64,000 nt of DNA from Dasypus novemcinctus (lineage: Eukaryota; Chordata; Mammalia; Cingulata; Dasypodidae): NCBI RefSeq assembly GCF_030445035.2, contig NC_080683.1, positions 121,505,225-121,569,224 of the forward strand, read 5' to 3'. Shown in pieces: positions 12,540 to 25,375 of the stretch; position 1 is the first letter of the stretch; each line of letters opens with the position of its first letter. A program made the position numbers and the translations under genes. A model generated the notes under the pieces. It saw only the letters and a list, made by a program, of their open reading frames with translations, was not told the origin of the DNA and searched no databases.

Positions 12540-12955
12540 TCATGGTTTGTGGTAATAGTTTGATGATATTGTCTCATAATCTGTAACAAATATTCCACCA
12601 TGATGTGGAGTGTTGGTGAAGGGGTGTCATATGGGAATTCTACATCTGTACATGATTGTTTTGTAAGTTCACAACTTCTGTAATAAAAATGTATTTTTTA
12701 AAAATAGGGTGGGTTGGGGGAAAAATACACCGAATGTAAGCTAGGTACTATAGATAATAGTAATATTTTGATGATGCTCTTGTATAATTTGTAACAAATG
12801 TTTCACAACAATGCAAGGTACTCATGGTGGGGTGGTGTATAGGATCTATGTGTGATATTATGCATGTTTATTTTGTAAGTTCACAATCTTTATTACACAT
12901 TGTTTATGCATGTTTATATATGAACGATATACTTCAATAAAAAATTTATTTTTAA
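12540..12955 (+). repeat. L1-1 3' UTR with two related ~212-bp modules
   Basis: The phrase 'ttgtaagttcacaa' occurs at 12661 and 12873 (212 apart). Each is preceded by a block containing 'gataatattgtctcat' or 'gatgatgctcttg', 'aacaaatrttyca' and 'ggtgttggtg'-like words. The final module ends in 'caataaaaaatttat' and an A-rich tail at the TSD. Confidence 0.7.
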
Positions 12956-12969
12956 AAAATAGTGTCTTC

Positions 12970-14188
12970 CAGGCCTCCCAACACCAAGATTTCAGCAGAA
13001 GTGCCTGAGGAACGCCTCGACTTTGAGCCTCCGAAAAGCAGACTTCCAAATTGAGGAGCCTGGGCTAGGACTGCAGTTGTGTGTAAGATCGTGGTTCATC
13101 TGGGGGGACTGAGTCCTTGACTGCAGTCCCTTCACAAGCTGTGGTGTCTATGGGTGCACCACATCTGTTTTGGGAGGGCAGCTTTCCCCTGTGAGGTCTG
13201 GCAGGTGAAACCTTTGTAATTGCCTATGGTGAGATCTGAACATTCAGAATTTAGGCCAGTAGCCAGACTCCTCAACATTTACCAAAATGTGGAAGAAATG
13301 GAAGAATCAAATTTAGGAATGATGGACTAGCTACAGACATATTAACTTAGTTTTTTAAATATCCAGAGCAGATGTCCACCTAAGACAGTGGGGTTTACAG
13401 GTCAGGACCCAGCTGGTGCTTTCTCTCTTGAAGGCTTTTCCCAGAACACATGCCCCTTGTCTCCTGTGCAAATTAGCTTCTGAGATTGAATTTGAAAATG
13501 AGCATCACAATGGCTTAACAATCCCTTCCCTTTTCTCCTCTTTTATCTTCTCATCCTTTATTGCAAGTCTGTCTTCTCAGACTACTCCCAAAGAATCAAA
13601 CTATTCAGCCTAGGACACTAGAGTGTATTCTTACATAGCTTTGGGACTTTACATAATTTGGTGTTTGATCCTAAATACACCCACTCTACCAGAAAGACTT
13701 CACTCCCACCTCCACTACTGTAGCAATGATGAAGACAGGCCCCTTTTCTACTCTATTCAATCCCCTTGTGCTTCAACTCATGACAGACAACCCCAACAAA
13801 ACCTATAGCTACACCCATTTCAACTTTGGTTAGCTGTTTCCATTTAACTCATAGCTCCTCTTCAAAATCTTCACTATAAATAAAAGCAATAAATAATGTC
13901 CCATTGACTAATTTCATAGCAGTGGCATGTTCTAGGGAATAATTGATTGCAATGACAGAGAGTAATTTTTAAAATTCTGTAGAGCCTTCATAAAAGAATG
14001 CATTCAAGATGACTGGTGGGCCAGACTAATGCAAGAGAGTGCTCTTTGAAATACACAAAACCTATCACATTTAACATTTTGACTGTGTCTCTCTGAAAAA
14101 GAAAAATACTCATTAAAACAATCTGCTGTTAATTATATTTTTGTTATTGTTCTTAGTCTATGAATTTTTTTAGCTAAAAAAAACTAGA
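12970..14188. other. Intergenic DNA, no gene seen
   Basis: Moderately mixed composition. Short ORFs at 13416-13613 and 13623-13808 have no recognisable domain and no splice context, and I regard them as chance. No repeat was recognised. Confidence 0.5.
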
Positions 14189-14565
14189 AAGGAAATGGAT
14201 ATGGTTCAAGCAATTGGGTGTCCACCTACCATATGGGTGGTCCTACGTTTGGTTCCCAGTGCCTCCTAAAGAAGATGAGCAAGACAGCGAGATGATGTGG
14301 CAGACTAACACAATGAGATGATCAACAAGGAGACACAATGAGGAAATACAATGAGAGGCACAACAAGCAGGGAGCGGAGGTGGCTCAAGTGATTGGGCAC
14401 TTTCCTCCTACATGGGAGGTCCCAGGTTCAGTTTCCAGTGCCTCCTAAAAATAAGATGAGCAGATACAGAGAGCACACAACAAACAGACACAGAGAGCAG
14501 ACAGCAAACACAAATAATGCAGGAAAGGAAATAAATAAATAAAATAAATTCTTAAACTTGAAAAA
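14189..14565 (+). mobile_element. Dimeric xenarthran-type tRNA-derived SINE
   Basis: Two degenerate tRNA-like heads ('ggatatggttcaagcaattggg' region at about 14195 and 'ggaggtggctcaagtgattggg' at about 14375) each carry the word 'ggtcctacgtttggttcccagtgcctcc'-like (in part), corresponding to a B box and acceptor end. A linker rich in 'acacaatgagg' lies between them. The element ends in 'acaaacagacacagagagcag' repeats and an 'aaataaataaaataaa' tail. SINE heads of this style are typical of Xenarthra. Confidence 0.8.
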
Positions 14566-15768
14566 TCACTATTTTCTGCCTTTTCATGAGAAGTTTTGTA
14601 TAAGGAGTCAATTTCTTTGCTGTATTTGTCCTTGTTATTGTCTCCTACTTTCTATATCTAATAAATGGCCCCCCAAAGCCTTACACTAAATATTATCTGC
14701 TATGGTTATCATTATGCATAAGAGCACAGAACAATATTCACACTTGTTTAGATAGAGATATGAAGTACTCATTATTATTCTTTATCATGATCAGAAAATA
14801 GTAAAAACATTGAGAAAGGTATTGATTTCATACCCTTTGATATAACTGATTCAATCTAAGAGAAACATAAACAACTTATTCTAAGAAATAATTTATTTAT
14901 AGTTAAACTAGCCAATAGGATCTAGTATGAGAGTTTAAGCTGTATCAGCACTAAAATATTGGGATAAGATGAAAGATTCACATAATCACATAGATATTTC
15001 ATCTAATCACCAAATAATAAGAAACAGGTGATTGTGTGGATGTTTTACTTTCAATGCAGATGATTGGCACTTTGCCGAAACACTATTGCTTTAAGTCTCT
15101 GGAAAACAAGGATGCTATCCAACCATTAAGGATTTGCAAATAAATGAATGAAAGATACTCTCCAAAGACAAATTTAGCTTTAGAATTCCAGACCCAGGCA
15201 CTCTCACTTTGCCATACACAACTTTCTGAAAATTTGAGTAGGGACTCTTTCTTTCATGTGCTCTACCTTTTCAGACCTTCTTTTACAGGAGATTGAGGGT
15301 TCTTTCTACTAAAATACATTAAAACCTGTAATATAGTTCTGAAGAAAATGTGTCAAAAATACTTTCTCCAAGAGTACTTTTGCTCGTTATAAGACTGTTA
15401 CGTCAACTAAAACCATGCACGGTTTATACATATATTCCCAAAACTAGTACATTAGGACGCACAAAGCAATTAAACTGTTAAAGCAGAAGAAATGCCTCAG
15501 ACTTTGAACTTTGATTCAAGTAAAGACTCGCTCATAAAGTATACAGAGGAGCTACAACTTTCTGTCTTCATAGAGTGTGTGATTTATATTAGACCCAACT
15601 CTTCTTCAGTCAAAATATTTGCATCTGAAAAGAGCAACTTCTGCTTTTTCCATTTATCCCTAATCCATAAGGTTTCACAAATACCTTTCTCCTCCTCCTT
15701 GTAAGTAACTACAAATTTTATGCATTTTCTTTCTGTTTTGTATGTTTGTTCTCAGATAATAGCCCTCA
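14566..15768. other. Intergenic DNA, no gene seen
   Basis: AT-rich with no recognised repeat or exon. The ORF at 15492-15704 shows no domain. Confidence 0.5.
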
Positions 15769-17090
15769 AAATAAAATTTGATGGAGAACCAGCAAGATGG
15801 CCGTGGAGTAAGTCACTCCTAGATTCAGCTCCTGCTCCAGGGCAATTAGCAAACCCCCAGAACTCTCTGGAGCTGCTGAACCACCTGTTTGGGGGCTCCA
15901 GGCACCAGAAGAGCATCCTGCCACATCCTGGGAGGAGTGGAAGGAGGAGACTGCCCGTCTGCCGAGAAGACTCATAAGTAGAGGCTCCACGCCACAGAGG
16001 CCCATGCCCATCCTCCACTGGAGGCACAAGCCGCCTCGGGAGCTGTTCCGCGGCTGGAATTGAAAGTTCCACTTCCCCAAAACGGGGGAGGAAGAGACAG
16101 TGGGGCACCAACTTCAGCTACTGATGAGGAAATTCAGGGGGATACAGTGTGATCCTGAGAAAAGCTAAAGTTTGAACCTGTCCAGGTCAGAAAGAGGCCG
16201 GAAGCGCCATCTTAACCCCACGCCTGGCACCAGGGGGAGTGGTGCGGACTGAGGATCCCAGTGCTGGAGGGGATCAGGTTCTTTCCATCCAGGTAAGATT
16301 GCAGCTCTAACCTAAGCCCCAGTGCCACCTGCAGCGGGGAGGAAGTTGCGGGGACCTGCGCCAACCTCTCTGGAAATTACCAGCCAAGCCACGGAGGCCG
16401 GTGATCATCCTACTCTGGTGGCACAAGCTGCCCCAAGAGCTTTTCTGTGGTTGGAATTGGAAGCTCCATTTCCTAGAAACAGGGGAGGAGGAGATGGTGG
16501 CTGCTGATTTCAGCTACTGATTGGGGGACTCGGCTGGTTAAGAGATAACCCTGGGAACAGCTGGGGTGAGGACCAGCCCAAGTCAGAAAGAGGCCAGTAG
16601 CCACCATTCTGATTCTGCCCCCAGCCTGAGGGGAAGCCGGGCTGACAGTTTCTTTCACCCAGATCAGCCTGCAGCCCGCCTAGGCTTCAGCCCCGCCTGT
16701 GGCAGGGAGGAGGCTGAGGAGCCCTGCACCAGCCTATACAGGTAACTGCAGGTAACTCTGGCTGCCATAGACTGAAAATCAGAAGTCGACCAGGGCAACC
16801 ACGGTCATCTTAGGACCCGCACTGCATAGACTGCTGCCCACACCTGCAGCTCCATCCCTGCCCCAGGCAGGGGAGAAAGGGGAGTGAAACTTCATGTCTC
16901 TCTGGACAACTACAGTGTAGGCCTGCATGTGGATTATTCCACACAGCTGTGACTCTGTCCCTACCCCTGGCAAAGGAGAAAGCTGGAAGAAGCTTCGTTG
17001 GTCCCTGGTACAATGAGGGCAGCTTGAGCCTCCACAGCTTATAGCACCAACTACATGCTTGGCTCCTACTATACAACCAGCAGGGGAGAA

Positions 17091-18118
17091 ATGATAGAAA
17101 GCCCTAAACTAGAGAGAAAAACTGAACCCAGAAAAAATACTCTAGTAAGCCAGATGCAAAAACACCAACCAAAAATTACAATCCACGCCAATAAACAGGG
17201 AGATATGACCCAGTTAAAGGAACAAGATAAGCTTCCAGATGACATAAAGGAGTTGAGACAACTAATTATAGATGTTCAAACAAATTTCCTTACTAATTTC
17301 AGTGTCATGGCTAAAGAGATTAAGGATATTGAAAGACATTGGATGAGCACAAAGAAGAATTTGAAAGCATACATAGACAAATAGCAGAACTTATGGGAAT
17401 GAAAAGTGCCCTCAATGAAATTATAAAAAAACATTGGAATCATATAATAGCAGATTTGAGGAGGCAGAAGAAAGGATTGGTGAGCTTGAAGAAATGACCT
17501 CTGAAAATGAACATACAAAAGAACAGGTGAAGAAAAGAATGGAAAAAAAATTGAACAAGGTCTCAGGGAACTACATGACAGCAAAAGGCATGCAAACATA
17601 CATGTCATGGGTGTTCCAGAAGGAGAAGAGAAGAGAAAAGGGGCAGAAGGAATATTTAAAGAAATAATGGTAGAAAATTTCTCAATCCTATTGAAGGATA
17701 CAGATATCCCTGTCCAAGAAGCACGACGTACTCCCATCTGAAAATATCCAAATAGACTAACCCCAAGACACATACTCATCAGAATGTCAAAGGCCAAAGT
17801 CAAAGAGAGAATTCCTTTTTTTTATAGAGAGAATTCTGAGAGCAGCAAGAGAAAAGCAATGCATAACATATAAGGGATATCCAATAAGATTAAGTACTGA
17901 TTTCTCACCAGAAACCACGGAGGCAAGAAGACAGTGGTCTGATATATTTAAGATACTACAAGAGAAAAACTTCCGGCCAAGAATCTTATATCCAGCAAGA
18001 CTGTCTTTCAAAAATGAGGGTGAAATTAGAATATTCACAGATAAGCAAAAACAGAGAATTTCCAAGCAAGAGACCAGAATTTCAGGAAATACTAAAGGGT
18101 GTGTTAGAGCCTGAATAG
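17091..18118 (+). pseudogene. L1 ORF1 remnant of L1-2
   Basis: The frame starts at an ATG at 17091 (MIESPKLERKTEPRK), passes through QLKEQDKLPDDIKELRQLI and a coiled coil, then shifts frame at about 17340 and again at about 17420, where FEEAEERIGELEEMTSE continues. The RNA-binding and C-terminal domains follow in broken frames up to LKGVLEPE and a stop at 18116-18118. A short 'tttttttatagagagaattc' duplication near 17815 interrupts the C-terminal half. It is nonfunctional. Confidence 0.78.
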
Positions 18119-18227
18119 AAAAGACAGTAGAGAGGGGCCTGGAAGAAAGTCTAGAAATGAAAATTATATCAATAAAAGTATCAAAAGAGTGATGAAAATA
18201 AAATATGACATAAAACTCAAATAATCA

Positions 18228-18770
18228 GGAACACACTTAACCAATGATGTAAAGCACTTGTATTCAGAAAATTGCAATTCAATGTTAAAACAAATCAAAA
18301 AAGCCCTAAGTAACTGGAAGAACATTCCATACTCATGGATTAGAACACTAAATATCATTAAGATGTTAATGCTACTCAAATTGATATAGAGATTTAATGC
18401 AATCCCGATAAAAATTCCACCAATATTAAAGAAAAAATTGAAAACACAACCATTAATTTATTTGGAAGGGTAAGGAGTCCTGAATATCCAGAAACTTCAT
18501 AAAAAGGAAAAGTGAAACCTCATCTCCAGACTTTAAATCTTAATATCTACCTACTTTGGTAAAAACAGCATGGTACTAACCTAAAGACAGACACAATAGA
18601 ACAAGGGAACCAAATTTATGGTTCAAAAATAGACCCTCACAGGTATGGTCAAGTGAACTTTGATTAGCCTGTAAAACCCACATAGCTCGGGCAGAATAAT
18701 CCAGTCAACAAAAGGTGCTGAAAGAATTGGACATCCATAGCTGAACGAAGGATGTTGGGAATGTGCAGGG
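18228..18770 (+). pseudogene. L1 ORF2 C-terminal-half fragment of L1-2
   Basis: From about 18230 the sequence corresponds to the segment of L1 ORF2 just after the RT core (the 'LTxxVKxLxxxN' helix region), runs past 'aaaacagcatggtact' and 'caaatttatggttcaaaaatag', and stops at 'caacaaaaggtgctgaaag' and 'acatccatagctgaa'. From there it jumps into the 3' UTR. The endonuclease and RT catalytic domains are wholly absent. Confidence 0.7.
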
Positions 18771-19044
18771 TGTTGGGAATGTGGAGAAGCATGGGAAAAA
18801 TACAGCTGGAGTGACCTATGGACTGTGGTTAGTGGTAATGATATAATATTCTTGCATCTTTGTAAAAGATGTACTGTGCTGATACTGAGGCAGTATGGAA
18901 AATGTGATCCAAATGTATACTGTGGACATGGTAACAATCAAATGATATTGTTTTGTCTGTAGCAAATGACACACACCATTGTGGTGTGTTGATGGAGCAA
19001 TGTTGTTTGGGAATTCTGCAATTCTGCACATGTGCATGACTGTT

Positions 19045-19964
19045 TTATAAGTTTACAACTTCTGTCATAAAAAAATATATTTAAAAAATAGTAATAGGGC
19101 GGGTTGAGGGAAAAACACACCAAATGTAAGATAAGAACTATGATTAGTAGTAAGATTTTTGGGAAGCGGATTTGGCCCAATGGATAGGGTGTCCGCCTAC
19201 CACATGGGAGGTCCAAGGTTCAAACCGAGGGCCTCCTGACCCATGTGATGAGATGGCCCACGCGCAGTGCTCATGCGTGCAAGGAGTGCCTGCATAGGGG
19301 AGCCCCACGTGCAAGGAGTGCGCCCTGTAAGGAGAGCTGCCCAGCATGAAAAAGGTGCAGCCTGCCCAGGAATGGCCCACACACGCAGAGAGCTGATGCA
19401 GCAAGATGACGCTACCAAACGAGACACAGATTCCCAGTGCCACGGACAAGGAATACAAGCAGACATGGAAGAACATACAGTGACTGGACACAGAGAGCAG
19501 ACAAGTGGGGGAGGGGGGAGCAGGGAAAGGGAGAGAAATAAATAAAAAATAAATCTTTAAAAAAAAAAAGTAGTAAGATTTTGACAATATTCTTTCATAG
19601 CTAGTAATAAACGTCTCAAGACAATGCAAGGTGCTGGTGGAGGGTTGATGTATGGGACCCCTGTATGATGTTATGCATGTTTGCTTTGTAAGTTCACAAC
19701 TTTTACTATACACTTAATTGTTTATGTATGTTCATATATAAATGACATAAAGATAATAATAATCGGATTGGTTAGGGGAAAAATACTTCGTTTAGTAGTA
19801 ATTTTGACTATGCTCTTTAATCATTAGTTAAAAAGATATAAAAATGATGCAAGTTATTGGTGGTAGGGTGAGATGTTATATATGTTTGTTTTGTAAGTTC
19901 ACAACTATTATACACTTGTTGTATGTTTATGTATGAGTGATACATTTCAATAAAATTTTTAAAA
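19045..19964 (+). repeat. L1-2 3' UTR with three related modules
   Basis: The anchor 'ttataagtttacaac'/'ttgtaagttcacaac' lies at 19045, 19686 and 19891. After subtracting the SINE and its duplicate target, the spacings are about 218 and 205 bases. L1-1 has two such anchors and L1-3 three. The tail ends 'caataaaatttttaaaaaaa'. Confidence 0.7.
19160..19568 (+). mobile_element. Xenarthran-type SINE, full length, nested in L1-2, with 14-base TSD
   Basis: A perfect duplication agtagtaagatttt flanks it (19146-19159 and 19569-19582). The head begins 'gggaagcggatttggccc' and includes 'ggtccaaggttcaaac' (B box). The body contains 'cgcagtgctcatgcgtgc', 'ggagtgcgccctgtaag' and 'cagcctgcccaggaatgg'. The tail is 'aataaataaaaaataaatc' plus poly-A. 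The perfect TSD and poly-A of ten or more bases make it the youngest-looking insertion in this half of the window. Confidence 0.9.
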
Positions 19965-19979
19965 AAATAAAGTTTGATG

Positions 19980-20244
19980 AATTAGCATTATCAGAAAAAA
20001 GTTATTCATGACACACTGAGATTTTTTAATTAAATCAAAGAATATAAAAAGTAATCATGCTTTGCTTTAAAGAGATAGAATAATTGCCTTCAATGACCTC
20101 TGACTATAATATCAGGGAGACGCTCATTCAGTGAGTGACACAATAGTCAAAGTAAATGGAAGAATCGTTATTCAACGATGGGAAGGAAAAGAACCTCAAA
20201 TTGGGACAGATTCCAATTTTACTTGAATTAATTCATTTTTGCTT
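19980..20244. other. Intergenic DNA, nothing recognised
   Basis: Short AT-rich stretch between L1-2 and the MaLR LTR. Confidence 0.5.
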
Positions 20245-20688
20245 TAAAATAAGGGGAATCCAGAATGTTATGCCTCCCCAAAAATGGCAGGTTGGAGTCC
20301 TAATCTCCAGTAGCTCACTATGGGACCTTCTCTGGAAATAGTCCTTGCACATGGACTTAGTGAAATAATTTGGGCAGGCCCCTAATCCAGGGGGGCTTGA
20401 GCACAGAGACACGTGCAGGGGCGAAGAAGCCCATGTGAAAAGGGAGGCAGAGATTGGAGCATTGCTGCCAGAAGCAAGGAACACCAAGGATTGCCGGCAA
20501 CTGCAAGAAACTGGAAGAAGCAGGAAGGACTCCTCCCTCCACGTTCAGGGGGACGCGGCCCTGCCAACATCGTGATTTCAGCCTTCTGGCCTCCAGAATG
20601 GTGGGACAACACATTTCTGTTGTCTGAAGTCCCCCAGTTTGAGATGCTTTCCTACCGCAGCACCAGGACACTAAGACACTAATATAGG
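20245..20688 (+). repeat. MLT1-type MaLR LTR (ancient)
   Basis: Diagnostic words in the correct order: 'atgcctccccaaaa', 'gagtcctaatctccagta', 'cctaatcca', 'cacagagacacgtgcagg', 'ccatgtgaaaagggaggcag', 'ggaacaccaaggattgccgg', 'gatttcagccttctggcctc' and 'tttctgttgtctgaagtc'. This is the standard layout of an MLT1 LTR shared across placental mammals. Confidence 0.8.
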
Positions 20689-21109
20689 AAGTGAAACTCT
20701 TCATCCCACAATGCTGCCCTTTCCCACACTTTGTAACTTGCCCAATCATAGCTGAAGGGTTTAAAGCAAACTACATCAGATCCCTTACTCAGGACACTTA
20801 ATTCTGTAAGACTTCAAATAGGATGAGTATTAATTAATGATGAGTATTTATAAATTTTGAGAATCATAAGTATGCGTTTAGTTATTATTTTAGATGTTAT
20901 TTTTCTTGACAAAGAGTTCAAGTTGACATCCACCACCACCAACAGGAAAAGTATAAAAGAAGAGCATCTTTCTTAGAGCCAAAAGCCCAAAGCCATAGAT
21001 ACATTTTTGTAATAAAAATGTAAGAAGATTATGCATCTTAGAAATCTAAATCTGATAGAGGCAATCATGCTAACACCTTAAATAATTTTAGGATTGATTG
21101 GTAGGTCCC

Positions 21110-21589
21110 TGCTTTAATTTCCTCATTGCTAAAGCAAATACCATGCAATGAGTTGGCTTAAGCAGTTGGAGTTTATTGGCTCATGATTTTGAGGTTAAGC
21201 AAAGTCCAAATCACAGCATCATCAGGGTGATGCTTTTTTCTGGAAGAGTGTGGCGCTCTGGGGCTGGCTGCCAGCAATCTTTGCCCCTTGGCTCCTCTGT
21301 CACATGGCAATGCACATGGCGGCCTCTCCTGGCCCCTCTTTTCTCTTCCAAGTTCTGCTGACTTTCAGTTTCTGGCTATTGCTTCTCTGGCTTTCTCTCT
21401 CTGTTTGAGTTTCATTTCACTCTTAAAGGACTCCAGTAATAAGATTAAGACTCATCCTGATTGAGGTGGGCCATACCATAACTGAAGAAACCTCATCCAA
21501 ATGTCCTACTTACAAAGGGTTCACACCCACAGGAACGGATTAAGTTTAAGAGCATATTTTTCCAGAGTACACAGGTCTAAACTACCACA
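21110..21589 (+). repeat. LTR-like interspersed repeat (family B), copy 1
   Basis: This aligns by eye over its length with 35174-35645: 'gctaaagcaaataccatgca', 'atgagttggc', 'tttattggctcatg', 'tcatcarggtgatgct', 'gtcacatggcaatgcacatgg', 'aaaggactcca', 'tgattgaggtgggcca' and 'cacacccacaggaa'. TG at the start and CA at the end fit an LTR. Target duplications are not convincing. Family name not assigned; an ERV-L-related LTR is the likeliest. Confidence 0.6.
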
Positions 21590-22487
21590 GTAAGTTAGAA
21601 TACATGCAATTTTGTATACCTCAAAATCTCTATTGTTTTCTAATAAAAGAAAAATATGCATTATCATTGAAGCAAGGAAAGGGAAAAGTGGGCTTACAGT
21701 TAGTAAACTGGGTCATTTGTGGCTTGATTACTCATTTGATTTTTTATTAGTACAGAGAGGAAGTAAAATATTCCTTACAAATATTTAGCAGGACACTGGT
21801 TTTGAGTAAAAATATATAATTATCAGAACAGGAGATTATATATACAGTGGTATTTAGATTCTGAATGAAAAGAATATACTTATGAGATAATTAAGATAGA
21901 CGTTTCCCCAATTGATGCCAAATTATTGTTTGAAGATTATAAAACTGCATTTCAAAACTTTGTCTTTTTGTCTGCAAAAGTGTGACTTTCCCGTCTTGAT
22001 TTTACAAAGAAGTCACTGTTAATGTCTAAAACTGAGATCAATATAAAACGAAGAACTAAAAGGTACAACGTTCAAACATTTATCTTTGTTTTCTATCTCT
22101 TGATTTCATTCTCTAATAATAAATTCTCCTGAAAGAAAATGTTTCCTTCTGTCTGTGCAGTGAGATGTGCCAAATCATTTTATTCAAACAGTGCTACATC
22201 CCATTAATATGCTTCTTGGCAAACTGCCTGGAGAGGAAAGGCAAGTTCTAATTTTTAAATACTCTAGACAGCTTATTACAGCTTAGACTGAAACAAAAAA
22301 TAAAGCAGGCAGCTCACACCTGAGATCCAGCATGCGATCTGACATGGCTCTCATTAATTCCAAGAGATTTATTTGATTAAACACATACACAAAAAGAACA
22401 GTGCTGTTGGTTATTTGCTATTTGGATAAATTTATGTATTTTAAATAAGTTGGAAGTGTGCACTAAATTCAAGTAGACATTGCATTT

Positions 22488-22575
22488 CTTTTTTTTTAGG
22501 AGCAAACAGGGATTGAACCCAGAACCTGGTACATGGGAAGCAGGCGCTCAACCCACTGAGCGACACCGCTCTGGT
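22488..22575 (-). mobile_element. Short tRNA-Ala-like SINE, minus strand
   Basis: The plus strand shows poly-T then 'aggagcaaacagggattgaa', 'agaacctggtacatgggaag' and 'ctcaacccactgagcgacac', which is the reverse complement of a tRNA-like head. Flanks cattgcattt (22478-22487) and cattgaattt (22576-22585) are a 10-base target duplication with one mismatch. Confidence 0.8.
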
Positions 22576-24084
22576 CATTGAATTTTAATGCCTATAAGGT
22601 AGCATATCACTGCTTGACCAATTCTTCCTGCTTTGCCCTATGGTTAACATCGATAAACATAAATCAATGAGAACCAAGTCTAATGGAGTCAACAGGGTCA
22701 CAAGACAACGATTTCTGAGTTTTCCTCAACTTCTTTACTCTCATGGGACCATACTTCTTTGTATGCATACACATAAAGAAGCATGCAAAATGGTGCATCA
22801 TCCTTTGAGGCTTAGCATTTATCACTTGAAGAATAGCAGAGTACCATAGAATCAAGAAAATGGATTTCTAATATTCAGCAGAAACTTCAAAGTTTTAAGT
22901 ATAATACCATGTTTCCCAAATAAATTTTTCTAGTTTGGGAAAACAACGGCTTGAACCTTCTCTTACTTCATTTTCAGATTTAATCATCTGCAATGCCCTA
23001 ATACCGCAAATGATTACAGGTTTCTCATTTTACATCATTCTAGTAAGTACTGTTAAGCATTTTGTAAAATACTTTTTAGATCCCTAAGTAGGTCTAATTT
23101 ATTTTATTCTTCTACTATGAGGGATAACGGATCATTATTACCTGTTTATTGCTCAAGAGGAGAGTTCATTCCCAGATATGAAATCTTGGTTAGGATTTGT
23201 TACATGCCATGTCAAATACAAAATATTCAATTTTTTGTATTTTTAAGTTTAAGATTGGCTCTGCATATAAAAAAAAATTCCTACCTGAAATTTTGGTGAA
23301 AGACACAACATATGGAATATGGAGAAACAGAACACTTGGAAGAACTCTGCAAAATAACTTAGGAAAAGAAATTACTACAGGATGTAAGTAAGACTCCCTC
23401 TAATGATCCTAAAAGATGTGATTACAGCCAGAATTTCTTTAGCTCTCTTCTTTTACAAATTTCTACAACATGAATTTTGCACCAAAACTAATCATATTTA
23501 TTCACACCTTGCCCCCCTTTTTTTAAATTCTAAAGAACACATGCACATGCACACATTAGTTTATTTGATACATACCCTTGTCCTATATCAAAGAAACCTG
23601 ATGACCAAATATCTCCTTCCTCAGAAATTTAGTGGAAATATTTCCTGAGTGAGTCATAAAGTCAGAAGTAAAATACTAATGGAAAAATTACATTTGGTCA
23701 AAATCCATGAATGATTTTACAACTCTATACAATGAAAGAAACACATAAGGCATATTCTAACAAGAAAATAGTCAAATAAAATAAATTTTGCTATCAAAAA
23801 TATTTTATTCCTCCCCCCTTTTTTTAATATAGCATTCACAAAAGGGGCGGGGTGGAATTGGGAGGCAGAAATTATGGTCCCATGTTTTTATGGATGAAAT
23901 TTATTCTTATGAAGGTATTTATGAGTAGACCCATAATTGAAGCGCTGACTCTACCTAGGAATGATAAGTAACCTCAATATCCCAGATAGAAGAATGTTGA
24001 TAAGTTTTTCTCTATCTTCCAGTGGATTATTTGAACCCTGGATTCCTGCACTATCTATGGTATTGACCATAGACTGAACATATG

Positions 24085-24300
24085 AATTTAAAGTCAAATA
24101 GACAAGAGTTCAACAACCGGCTCTTCCATAATTATCTCAGCTGTTTATTAAGCCCCCGTTTCCTCATCCATACAATGGGAATCCAATAAACGCCTGCCTT
24201 ATTAGCTATTATGATGCATTCAATAAAGGATATGGGACAGGATCTGGAGCATAGTAAATATTTAGTAAATTTTATTATTATTTTATTATACAGGAAAGAT
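24085..24300 (+). repeat. MIR element (ancient tRNA-derived SINE)
   Basis: The order 'tttcctcatccatacaatgg', 'cctgccttattagctatta', 'ggatctggagcatagtaaa' and 'ttattattattttatta' matches the MIR core and tail with usual divergence. Confidence 0.6.
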
Positions 24301-25375
24301 ACTTTAAAACATGGTGAAAACCGGTCTTTATTGAACATTTCTGATCACCCAGGCACTAGGTGAGTACTTTGCTTGCATTATTTAATTTCACCTTTACAAT
24401 GTTATTAACCCATTTTGCAGATGAAACCTTAGATAGAGCACTCTCTTCGTCCCAAGCAATCAAGAATCCTATCCTTACTTATTTCTTTTAAACTATTCTG
24501 GTTTAAAGAGAAAGTTTGCATAAAAAAGACATATCCCATGTCTACATTAAAAATAATAATAATTTGTTGAAATTCCCCTATATTATAGCAGGTATTACAT
24601 TAGATAGTGTTTTCCTGAAATATTTCCTTGAATTAAGAGACCACTAATGGAATTGTATGCATCAGTAAATGATTATCTTCCTAAGAATCAATTTGTCTCT
24701 AAACACTTTTATGTTAACACATTTGGAATTTTGGGTTTTTCTTTTACTTCTGGCTAATATGTATGTAATGTTAAATTGGTTTCCTTTTGTAGTGTGATTT
24801 ACAGAAAAATTTTGATTTTTTTTTCTTTGAACTTCATTCTTTGATAATAATAAATATTAAAATCTTCAAATGCCCACATTAATATAAATGTTTCTAAAAA
24901 TAAATATGTAAAACAAGTATATATAAACTAAGCACATATAAATGCAATAAATGTCAAAGTTTAAACTCTAAATTTGAGGTGCAGCCAATCTCATACTTGT
25001 GTGAGTGTGTGTATGTGTAAACCATGAATTGTTGTTTAATTTGGAAAGAGTGGGAGGAAAGTAAATATTAAATGGTATGTAAAGTACAATCATACATGAT
25101 AGCATCTATACCAGTATAGTAATGCTCGAGCATCTTTTCCAAAGAAAGGGAATATTTGAGAAGATGGTGCAATCCACAGAACTGGAAAAGGAGAAATCAA
25201 AACAGTTAATGAGTGATACAGGACTATAACTGAGCAGTAAAATATATCCAGATTCCTAAAATTGCTCATGCACAGATACTCCTCAGCCTGCTTCATTGGT
25301 GGACAGAGGTATTAGCCGAGTCTTCAAAAAGGAGACCTGCACACAAGGAGAAATTCTGACATGCATTATGAATGC

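Larger units (their letters stand above)
6808..12969 (+). mobile_element. L1 retrotransposon (L1-1), near full length with internal ORF2 deletion, flanked by TSDs
   Basis: The element is bounded by a 14-base target-site duplication, aaaatactgtcttc (6808-6821) and aaaatagtgtcttc (12956-12969), one mismatch. Inside, in order, are a 5' UTR beginning with an 'acaagatggcagcag' motif, a tandem array (7740-8860), ORF1 remnants (8934-9926), ORF2 remnants (10060-12030), a 3' UTR with two related modules and a short A-rich tail. ORF2 jumps from the early reverse-transcriptase domain to its C-terminus near 11890, removing most of RT and the cysteine-rich region. The whole copy is about 6.1 kb and cannot move on its own. 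Confidence 0.88.
15769..19979 (+). mobile_element. Internally deleted L1 (L1-2) with TSDs
   Basis: Bounded by a 15-base duplication, aaataaaatttgatg (15769-15783) and aaataaagtttgatg (19965-19979), one mismatch. Contents: a 5' UTR from 'gagaaccagcaagatgg', ORF1 remnant (17091-18118), then near 18230 an abrupt switch into the ORF2 segment downstream of the RT catalytic core, a further loss near 18760, and a 3' UTR with three related modules. A SINE (19160-19568) sits inside the 3' UTR. The ORF1-to-ORF2 junction corresponds to that of L1-3 at about 55018. Confidence 0.88.
21590..25375. other. Intergenic DNA with a short SINE and MIR, no gene seen
   Basis: AT-rich. It contains the minus-strand SINE at 22488-22575 and a MIR-like segment at 24085-24300. 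All ORFs are below 110 codons and none shows a domain. Confidence 0.5.

Noticed and set aside
19144..19713. 189-codon minus ORF
   Set aside because: Crosses the nested SINE and L1 3' UTR on the antisense strand; no domain.
22640..22855. Overlapping 60-70 codon ORFs on both strands
   Set aside because: Short, low information and in AT-rich intergenic DNA; chance expectation.
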